A stretch of DNA of 5,061 bases from Candidatus Omnitrophota bacterium. Its GTDB lineage: Bacteria; Omnitrophota; Gorgyraeia; Zapsychrales; Zapsychraceae. The DNA lies in NCBI GenBank assembly GCA_020430005.1, contig JAGQKQ010000143.1, forward strand, positions 1 to 5,061, given 5' to 3'. The notes beneath the pieces were generated by a model. The model searched no databases, was not told where the DNA came from, and was given only the letters and a program-made list of their open reading frames with translations. The position numbers and the translations under genes were made by a program. Every line of letters begins with the position of its first letter. The stretch's first letter is position 1. Shown here piece after piece: positions 1-4,005 of the stretch.

Positions 1-302
1 AATTGGTACTTGAAGTTTACAAGATAACTAAAGTTTTTCCAGGTGAAGAAAAATATTGTCTGGTGAATCAAATTCGAAGGTCGGTTATTTCAATTAGTTC
101 AAATATTGCGGAAGGCTATATGAAAAGCCGAAAGGATTTTATCCGTTATTTGGATATATCAAGAGGCTCATTAGAAGAAACAAAACAGCATCTTATTTTG
201 AGTTATGATTTAAATTATATAAATAAAGAACAATATCAACAATTATTTAATTTATCGGAGGATGTAGGAAAAATGCTTTATGGTTTACGATCAAGTTTAT
301 AA
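1..302 (+). CDS. Four-helix-bundle protein (23S rRNA IVP family), 5' end missing
   Basis: This is the 3' part of a small helical protein of the 23S rRNA intervening-sequence-protein family (TIGR02436/PF05635). About 99 residues are visible. The recognisable family core is QIRRSVISISSNIAEG, followed by RYLDISRGSLEET and a final helix. Members normally carry about 10-20 more N-terminal residues (a KDL.VW type start), so the gene begins left of the window; the TTG at position 3 is only where the frame enters. These proteins form helical bundles and oligomers, and their cellular role is not established. Free-standing copies, unlinked to rRNA, are common in candidate-phylum genomes (general knowledge). 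The gene is much more AT-rich than its neighbours: two sampled 60-base lines have about 20-28% GC, against about 48% in a line of the ketosynthase gene. That suggests independent acquisition. It lies 45 bp before the ketosynthase-like gene, on the same strand. The family call is confident; a role in biosynthesis is doubtful. Confidence 0.88.
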   Translation, partial: LVLEVYKITKVFPGEEKYCLVNQIRRSVISISSNIAEGYMKSRKDFIRYLDISRGSLEETKQHLILSYDLNYINKEQYQQLFNLSEDVGKMLYGLRSSL

Positions 303-310
303 TATTTTTT

Positions 311-338
311 GATCACGGACCACAGAGCACAGACCACA
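311..338. repeat. Four-unit heptamer repeat block (GTGRTCY family), copy 1
   Basis: Four contiguous degenerate 7-mers fill most of the gap before the ketosynthase-like gene: GATCACG, GACCACA, GAGCACA and GACCACA. On the opposite strand they read as the same GTGGTC/GTGATC units seen after the gene. A 13-base stretch here (314-326) is the exact reverse complement of 1587-1599, so the gene is bracketed by inverted repeat blocks. The block ends 9 bases before the ATG at 348, and no Shine-Dalgarno motif is visible between them. Function is unknown. Confidence 0.8.
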
Positions 339-347
339 TTATTTATT

Positions 348-1580
348 ATGAATAAAATCGCAATTACAGGTATTGGTATTGTCAGTCCCAGCGGAATTGA
401 TAAACGCACGTTTTGGGCGAATATTAAGTCCGGACATTCGGCTGTTGAAAAAATTACACGTTTCGATGCATCGAAATACGAATCGCATGTGGCCGGGCAT
501 GTTCATGAGCTTGATGCTTATAGTAATGTATCATCCCGTTTGTTAAAAAAGATTGATGTGTTTTCGCATATGGCGCTGGTTGCCACGGAATTAGCCATTG
601 CCGATGCTAAAATCGCGATGGAAAGTGAAAACCTGAATCGTGCTGGAATTTTTATGGGGAATGCGATTGGCGGCTGGCTGTATGGTGAAACCGAATTACG
701 GGATCTTTATATTGAAGGACGTGAGGGAGTGAGTCCGTTTATGGCCTCGGCCTGGTTTCCGGCAGCGCCGCAAGGACAGGTTTCCATCCGTTATGGAATT
801 AAAGGATACAGTAAAACGGTCGTGGCCGATCGCGCGAGTTCTCTTATGGCGATTGCTTATGGCGCGCGCACATTGAATCGCGGGAAAAATGATTTTATTA
901 TTGCCGGCGGGATGGAAGCGCCGGTGACGCCTTATGCGTTACTGTGTTGTAACACGGCAGGAATTATGACGAAAAATAATGATCAGGCCGAAAAAGCGTA
1001 TAGACCGTTTGATAAAAACCGTGACGGTTGTGCGATTGCCGAAGGCGCAGGTATTGTTATTCTCGAGGGGCCGGAACGCGCGGCTAAAAGAGGGGCGCGT
1101 GTCTACGCGAATATTATTGGTTTTGGAACAACAACGGACGGGGTTGACCGTATCCATCCGGCGGCGGATGGAAAAGAATTGGCCAGGGCTATTCATATTG
1201 CCATTGAAAACGCCAAATTAAAACCGGAAGACATTGATTATGTGTGTTTGGACGGCGATGGTACGCCGTTAGGGGACAAAACAGAAACCCTGGCGATCAA
1301 AGAAGTCTTTAACGGTTGTTCGGATAAATTGATTTGTTCGGCGCCAAAATCGATTTATGGCAATATGCTGGGAGCCTCCGGAGCGATGGATGTGATTACA
1401 ACCGTGCTGGCGATGCGTTATGGTGTTGTTCCTCCGACAATCAATTTAGAAAATCCTGACCCGGAATGCGATTTGAATTATTGTGCCAATAAAGCTCAGG
1501 AAAAAGAGATTCGAAACGCACTGGTGATCAATCGTGGACGCGGGGGGATTAATTGTGCGCTTGTGTTGCAAAAGAATTAA
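348..1580 (+). CDS. Ketosynthase-fold protein lacking the catalytic triad; chain-length-factor-like (KS-beta)
   Basis: The 410-aa protein has the full FabF/KAS II length and fold signatures: ITGIGIVSPSG at the N terminus, AGGMEAPVTP near 190, RPFDKNRDGCAIAEGAG near 225-240, GTPLGDKTE near 305 and GNMLGASGAMD near 340. Aligned by eye to E. coli FabF, Cys163 is Arg162 (in VVADRASS), His303 is Asp302 (in LDGDGTP) and His340 is Asn339 (in SIYGNML). Only the lysine (Lys334) of the active-site set remains. The Phe400 gate of the GFGGTN loop is Arg398 (GRGGIN). It therefore cannot condense acyl chains by the normal cysteine mechanism. In type II PKS, such a dead paralogue pairs with an active KS-alpha and sets chain length; classical chain length factors carry Gln, not Arg, at the Cys site. 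KS-alpha is not in the window. The ATG at 348 is chosen because the protein then begins at the conserved N-terminal strand; the TTG at 309 would translate the repeat block. A divergent KAS with another role remains possible. Confidence 0.87.
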   Translation: MNKIAITGIGIVSPSGIDKRTFWANIKSGHSAVEKITRFDASKYESHVAGHVHELDAYSNVSSRLLKKIDVFSHMALVATELAIADAKIAMESENLNRAGIFMGNAIGGWLYGETELRDLYIEGREGVSPFMASAWFPAAPQGQVSIRYGIKGYSKTVVADRASSLMAIAYGARTLNRGKNDFIIAGGMEAPVTPYALLCCNTAGIMTKNNDQAEKAYRPFDKNRDGCAIAEGAGIVILEGPERAAKRGARVYANIIGFGTTTDGVDRIHPAADGKELARAIHIAIENAKLKPEDIDYVCLDGDGTPLGDKTETLAIKEVFNGCSDKLICSAPKSIYGNMLGASGAMDVITTVLAMRYGVVPPTINLENPDPECDLNYCANKAQEKEIRNALVINRGRGGINCALVLQKN

Positions 1581-1582
1581 TA

Positions 1583-1610
1583 GTGATCTGTGGTCCGTGG
1601 TCTGTGATCG
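1583..1610. repeat. Four-unit heptamer repeat block (GTGRTCY family), copy 2
   Basis: Four contiguous units, GTGATCT, GTGGTCC, GTGGTCT and GTGATCG, start two bases after the ketosynthase stop codon. They are inverted relative to the blocks at 311-338 and 1623-1650. Bases 1582-1593 pair perfectly over 12 bp with 1625-1636, and bases 1597-1605 pair perfectly over 9 bp with 1641-1649. These two pairings cross each other, so they are alternatives or a pseudoknot rather than one nested hairpin. Confidence 0.85.
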
Positions 1611-1622
1611 GAATAGTTATCA

Positions 1623-1650
1623 GTCCACAGATCACTGAAAACAGACCACT
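1623..1650. repeat. Four-unit heptamer repeat block (GTGRTCY family), copy 3
   Basis: Units GTCCACA, GATCACT, GAAAACA and GACCACT form the right arm of the inverted pair with 1583-1610, separated by 12 bases. The third unit is the most degenerate. The block ends 17 bases before the carrier protein start, and a good ribosome binding site lies between them. There is no T-run after the arm, so a standard intrinsic terminator is not indicated. Confidence 0.82.
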
Positions 1651-1658
1651 TAAAAAAT

Positions 1659-1664
1659 GGAGGA
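1659..1664 (+). promoter_or_regulatory. Strong ribosome binding site for the carrier protein
   Basis: GGAGGA lies 3 bases before the ATG at 1668. It fixes the start of the carrier protein and contrasts with the ketosynthase-like and transporter genes, which have no visible Shine-Dalgarno sequence. This fits the need for many carrier protein molecules relative to other subunits (inference). Confidence 0.75.
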
Positions 1665-1667
1665 AAA

Positions 1668-1895
1668 ATGAGTTTAGAAAATAAAGTAAAAGAAATCATT
1701 CATGAAAAACTTGGTGTTAAGCCTGAAGAAATCGAAGCCAATGAACCTTTATTTGAAGACTCAACGGAAGCGGTGGAAGGCGTGGTGGCTTTTAAGCAGG
1801 CATTCGGAATTGAAATCGGGGCCAATGAAATTAAACCCGATCATACTTTTAATCAAGTTATTGAGATTCTAAAATCTAAAGGGGCGGCGGTATAG
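1668..1895 (+). CDS. Acyl carrier protein (phosphopantetheine-binding)
   Basis: This 75-aa acidic protein has the length and helix pattern of a free-standing acyl carrier protein. Helix 1 is followed by EKLGVKPEEIEANEPLFE, then the modification site, then a helix ending AFKQAFGIEI, which matches the usual ALEEEFGIEI ending of helix 2. Ser32 in FEDSTEAVEG is the expected 4'-phosphopantetheine attachment site. The usual D-S-L motif is D-S-T here, so the hydrophobic residue after serine is replaced by threonine. The site is still modifiable in principle, and the phosphopantetheinyl transferase is not in the window. The protein would carry the growing chain as a thioester to the ketosynthase pair and cyclases in the cytoplasm. 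It has its own strong ribosome binding site and is followed after 4 bases by the next gene, so the two are surely co-transcribed. Its adjacency to the ketosynthase-like gene is the classic type II KS-CLF-ACP order. Confidence 0.9.
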   Translation: MSLENKVKEIIHEKLGVKPEEIEANEPLFEDSTEAVEGVVAFKQAFGIEIGANEIKPDHTFNQVIEILKSKGAAV

Positions 1896-1899
1896 TCGA

Positions 1900-2184
1900 A
1901 TGAAAACGGGGCAAGAACTTGCAAGAAGAGTTCATCATATTCTGATTGAGGACTGGGATCCGATCGGTGTTAAGGATATTCCACAGGCGAGAGATGAGTA
2001 TGATTCGTTTGTCCCATCGATTATCAGCTTACTTAACACGGATGTCGAAGAAGAACAGCTTTTTGAAATATTGATGATGACGGCAACAGAAAATATGGGC
2101 ACTCCGAGAACAGATGCCTTAATCGAATCTTCTCGGACAGCGGCCCAAAAGTTAATGACTTTAAAGTTGCTGAAGGAAAATTAA
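1900..2184 (+). CDS. Small DUF1871-like protein of unknown function
   Basis: This 94-aa soluble helical protein starts 4 bases after the carrier protein stop and ends 4 bases before the cyclase start. The segment LIEDWDPIGVKDIPQARDEY followed by DSFVPSIISLL near residues 16-45 resembles the WDPIGV...DEYD pattern of DUF1871-type proteins, which are small and lack an assigned activity. A second region with ENMGTPRT near 70 precedes a C-terminal helix. No signal peptide, membrane helix or obvious catalytic motif is visible. Its position between carrier protein and cyclase, with the same tight spacing, argues for a structural or accessory role in the complex, but that is inference. The ribosome binding site is weak (a G-rich stretch inside the carrier protein gene), suggesting translational coupling. 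The family match is from memory of the motif and should be tested with a profile search. Confidence 0.75.
   Translation: MKTGQELARRVHHILIEDWDPIGVKDIPQARDEYDSFVPSIISLLNTDVEEEQLFEILMMTATENMGTPRTDALIESSRTAAQKLMTLKLLKEN
2172..2177 (+). promoter_or_regulatory. Ribosome binding site for the PF04199 cyclase
   Basis: GAAGGA lies 11 bases before the ATG at 2189, inside the last codons of the preceding gene. The spacing is slightly long but acceptable. It supports the chosen start, which gives the typical N-terminal FIDLSLPI strand of the family. Confidence 0.5.
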
Positions 2185-2188
2185 TATT

Positions 2189-2995
2189 ATGAAATTTATC
2201 GATTTAAGTTTACCCATTGATGATGATTTGGTCGAGACGCATGACGCGACGATTGATCGGATTACACATGCCGATGGCGTTGATCACTTTAACTGGGTTG
2301 TTATGAACAAGAAACCCGGCGGGCAGGAAGCGTTTGATAAAGGGGAGCGTGTCGCGACCAAAGAAGAAATTCCTGACGGTGAAATGCTTTCGCTGGAAAT
2401 CGTCCATTCTTCGGTGCATATGGGATCGCATGTGGACGCCCCGTTTCATTATGGCAGTACCTGTGAAGGCAAGCCGGCCAAAATGATTGAAGATGTTCCG
2501 TTGGAATGGTGTTATGGCCCCGGTGTTGTCCTGGATTTCACTCATTTAAAATTTCCGGATGTGATTACCAAGGAGCGTGTCGTTGAGGCTTTGGAAAAGA
2601 TTAACTACAAGTTAAAGCCGATGGATATTGTCCTTTTGAATACGGGTGGTGATAAACTGCTTGGCACGGAAGATTATGTTCATAAATATGTCGGCTGCAT
2701 GCCGGATGCTATTGAATATTTGCTGGATCAGGGGATCAAAATGATCGGTATTGATACAATTGGACTGGATCGTCCCTGTTTCGGAATGTTTAAAGAGTTT
2801 CTTGAAACAAAGGATAAATCTAAAATATGGCCGTGCCATTTTCTTGGACGTCGACGGGAATACTGTCATATGGAACGGCTTGGCAATCTAGGCGCTATTC
2901 CTAGACCATTTGGTTTTACCGTGTCGTGTTTGCCGGTTAGAGTAAAAAATGCCGGGGCCGGATGGTCGAGAGTTGTCGCTATGCTAGACGAGTAA
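2189..2995 (+). CDS. PF04199 'putative cyclase' family metal-dependent hydrolase/cyclase
   Basis: The 268-aa protein matches the cyclase/kynurenine-formamidase superfamily (PF04199). It starts with the usual KFIDLSLPI strand. Residues 77-87 read HMGSHVDAPFH, the family metal-binding motif HxGTHxDxPxH with Ser in place of Thr; His77, His81, Asp83 and His87 are the expected metal ligands and active-site residues. Later elements also fit: VLLNTGGD near 148-155, GIDTIGLD near 187-194, His217, and ERLGNLGAIP near 229-238. No signal peptide is seen, so it is cytoplasmic. Family members include amide hydrolases such as kynurenine formamidase and proteins from antibiotic clusters thought to catalyse late ring closures. 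In this operon a cyclisation or chain-release step on a carrier-bound intermediate is the likeliest job (inference). A hydrolase acting on another metabolite cannot be excluded. It follows the DUF1871-like gene after 4 bases and is followed 2 bases later by a small membrane protein gene. Confidence 0.9.
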   Translation: MKFIDLSLPIDDDLVETHDATIDRITHADGVDHFNWVVMNKKPGGQEAFDKGERVATKEEIPDGEMLSLEIVHSSVHMGSHVDAPFHYGSTCEGKPAKMIEDVPLEWCYGPGVVLDFTHLKFPDVITKERVVEALEKINYKLKPMDIVLLNTGGDKLLGTEDYVHKYVGCMPDAIEYLLDQGIKMIGIDTIGLDRPCFGMFKEFLETKDKSKIWPCHFLGRRREYCHMERLGNLGAIPRPFGFTVSCLPVRVKNAGAGWSRVVAMLDE

Positions 2996-2997
2996 TA

Positions 2998-3174
2998 ATG
3001 GTTAAACGAAGACGCTGGCAACAGGAAAAACCTGTTAAAGAAAAAGAGCCGATTAAAGAGCCGTCGAAATCGGAAAAGGATGATTTGTATATCCAATATA
3101 CGTTCACACGTGATGATTTGATTTTATTGCTGGTAATTATCTGGGCGATTTGTATGGTTTATTTTCGGTATTGA
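2998..3174 (+). CDS. 58-aa single-pass membrane protein, tail-anchor-like
   Basis: This small protein is not recognised. It begins with a strongly basic stretch (MVKRRRW), continues with a lysine/glutamate/proline-rich hydrophilic segment to about residue 30, and ends with one hydrophobic helix at about residues 41-56 (LILLLVIIWAICMVYF) followed by RY. The charge distribution predicts a cytoplasmic N terminus and a C-terminal membrane anchor. The frame can be extended upstream to an ATG at 2962, but that start would overlap the cyclase by 34 bases. The ATG at 2998, two bases after the cyclase stop, is preferred for translational coupling. No strong ribosome binding site is seen. Its place in the middle of the operon suggests it helps locate the biosynthetic proteins at the inner membrane or assists transport (inference). 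Confidence 0.72.
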   Translation: MVKRRRWQQEKPVKEKEPIKEPSKSEKDDLYIQYTFTRDDLILLLVIIWAICMVYFRY

Positions 3175-3178
3175 AAGT

Positions 3179-3463
3179 ATGACGGATAAAAGAGAAATTT
3201 ACGATATTCCTTTTCCCGAGGAGCTTTCCGGAGAAGTTGTTGAAGGTATTGATATTCAGATGGTGGCTTCTGACTCTTTACGCCTGATTGATGCTTTTTG
3301 TAAAAAGGCAACGTTGAGCGATATTCAATTAAAGGTGCTTAAAGAATCCGCACAGGAGTTGGAAACCATTATTTTAAATATTGATGATCTATATAAGCCA
3401 TATTTTGGCCGTATTCGACAGGCCGTGGAAAATATTCTTAAACAAATTAAGTCAAATTCATAA
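3179..3463 (+). CDS. Small helical protein of unknown function
   Basis: This 94-aa acidic protein is not recognised. The N-terminal 30 residues (YDIPFPEELSGEVVEGIDIQ region) look extended. Residues from about 30 to 94 look mainly helical and amphipathic (SDSLRLIDAFCKK, LKVLKESAQELETIILNIDD, RIRQAVENILKQI). No membrane helix, signal peptide or catalytic motif is visible. The gene starts 4 bases after the small membrane protein gene and stops 12 bases before the aromatase/cyclase gene, so it belongs to the same transcription unit. No clear ribosome binding site precedes it, which fits coupling to the upstream gene. It has the same length as the protein at 1900-2184, but no sequence similarity is evident by eye. 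A scaffold or partner protein is possible but unsupported. Confidence 0.75.
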   Translation: MTDKREIYDIPFPEELSGEVVEGIDIQMVASDSLRLIDAFCKKATLSDIQLKVLKESAQELETIILNIDDLYKPYFGRIRQAVENILKQIKSNS

Positions 3464-3464
3464 C

Positions 3465-3472
3465 GGGGAGGA
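3465..3472 (+). promoter_or_regulatory. Ribosome binding site for the SRPBCC cyclase
   Basis: GGGGAGGA sits 3 bases before the ATG at 3476. It is the best Shine-Dalgarno match in the operon besides that of the carrier protein. It supports the start that gives the family-typical MGHT N terminus. Confidence 0.75.
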
Positions 3473-3475
3473 CAT

Positions 3476-3871
3476 ATGGGACATACGGTTAATTCCATTT
3501 TTATTAAAGCACCGTTTAAGAACACGTTTGATATTTCGAATCATATTGAACGCTGGACCGAACTTTTTGGCGATGAATATGTCAGCGCCGAGGTTTTAAG
3601 CCGGGAGGGAAACGAAATTACTTTTCGTCTGACGGATGATGAAAACAAATCCTGGGTATCGAAGCGTTGGTTGCATCCCGAACAGAAATATGCGTATGCG
3701 TCGCGGCATGATCCCATGTTTCCATTCAAATACATGAAAATCATCTGGTTGTATCATGAGCAGGACGGGGGAACCTTGATGACATGGATTCAGGATTTCG
3801 AAATGGATCCTGGATTTACAAAATTCAGTGAAGAGCAGATTGAAGGATTTATTATTCTGTTCACAATATGA
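3476..3871 (+). CDS. SRPBCC-family aromatase/cyclase (TcmN/WhiE-type), probably frameshifted near its C terminus
   Basis: The 131-aa product has the plan of single-domain polyketide aromatase/cyclases of the Bet v 1-like SRPBCC fold. Strand 1 reads GHTVNSIFIKAP. Next come the helical pair NHIERWTELFGDEY (about 22-35), AEVLSREGNEITFRL (about 38-52), WVSKRWLHPEQ (60-70) and the C-terminal strands IIWLYHE and GGTLMTWIQDFEMDP (about 89-112). In type II systems these proteins bind the reactive poly-beta-ketone in the cavity of the fold and direct first-ring cyclisation or aromatisation. The protein should end in a long amphipathic helix that closes the cavity. Here the frame instead ends abruptly after EEQIEGFIILFTI. 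The missing helix is encoded in the overlapping reading frame (3868-3924), so a frameshift or base error is likely around 3850-3867. With the tail the protein would be about 150 residues, normal for the family. A functional protein depends on resolving this point. Confidence 0.86.
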   Translation: MGHTVNSIFIKAPFKNTFDISNHIERWTELFGDEYVSAEVLSREGNEITFRLTDDENKSWVSKRWLHPEQKYAYASRHDPMFPFKYMKIIWLYHEQDGGTLMTWIQDFEMDPGFTKFSEEQIEGFIILFTI

Positions 3872-3924
3872 AAATATTTAAAAAGGTCATTGAAGAAGAC
3901 GCCGCCAAAACGGCTGATAAATAA
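3868..3924 (+). other. Displaced C-terminal helix of the SRPBCC cyclase in the -1 frame (or an 18-codon ORF)
   Basis: An ATG overlapping the TGA of the cyclase (ATGA) opens 18 codons: MKIFKKVIEEDAAKTADK, then TAA. This resembles the end of the closing helix of aromatase/cyclases, which typically runs ..N-M-x-x-I/F-K-x-x-I-E. Read upstream in the same frame, the residues SVHN precede it, extending the helix-like match. It therefore looks like the displaced tail of the cyclase rather than a separate gene. Translational coupling through ATGA would still be possible if it is expressed as a separate peptide. Confidence 0.6.
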
Positions 3925-3925
3925 A

Positions 3926-4001
3926 AGTTGCTCGTTGCTCGGGACTCGGCGCTCGTAAAAACTAAAAACTGCGAGCAACGAGCGACAAGCAATGAGCAAC
4001 T
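3926..4001. repeat. Inverted pair of four-unit heptamer blocks (NNGCTCG family)
   Basis: The left block (3928-3955) is TTGCTCG, TTGCTCG, GGACTCG, GCGCTCG. The right block (3972-3999) is CGAGCAA, CGAGCGA, CAAGCAA, TGAGCAA. Each block has exactly four 7-base units. Arms 3926-3955 and 3972-4001 are complementary at 23 of 30 positions and are separated by a 16-base A-rich loop, so a long imperfect hairpin is possible. It occupies almost the entire gap before the transporter gene. The unit sequence is unrelated to the GTGRTCY family near the ketosynthase gene, but the architecture is the same. No T-run follows the right arm closely, so terminator function is not supported. This is the only gap in the operon downstream of the carrier protein gene longer than 12 bases. 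Confidence 0.85.
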
Positions 4002-4005
4002 AGAT

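Noticed and set aside
309..347. Possible earlier TTG start of the ketosynthase-like gene at 309
   Set aside because: It would translate the heptamer block as an extra N terminus with no family counterpart; the ATG at 348 gives the conserved start strand.
939..1221. Opposite-strand and alternate-frame ORFs inside the ketosynthase-like gene
   Set aside because: They lie entirely within a well-supported coding gene, match no family and have no start signals.
2962..2997. Upstream ATG at 2962 for the small membrane protein
   Set aside because: It overlaps the end of the cyclase gene in another frame; the ATG at 2998, two bases after the cyclase stop, fits the operon's spacing.
3381..3599. Alternate-frame ORF spanning the 94-aa protein and cyclase start
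   Set aside because: It overlaps two better-supported genes that have good starts and spacing.
3926..4001. CRISPR array
   Set aside because: The units are contiguous 7-mers without spacers and in inverted orientation, unlike repeat-spacer arrays.
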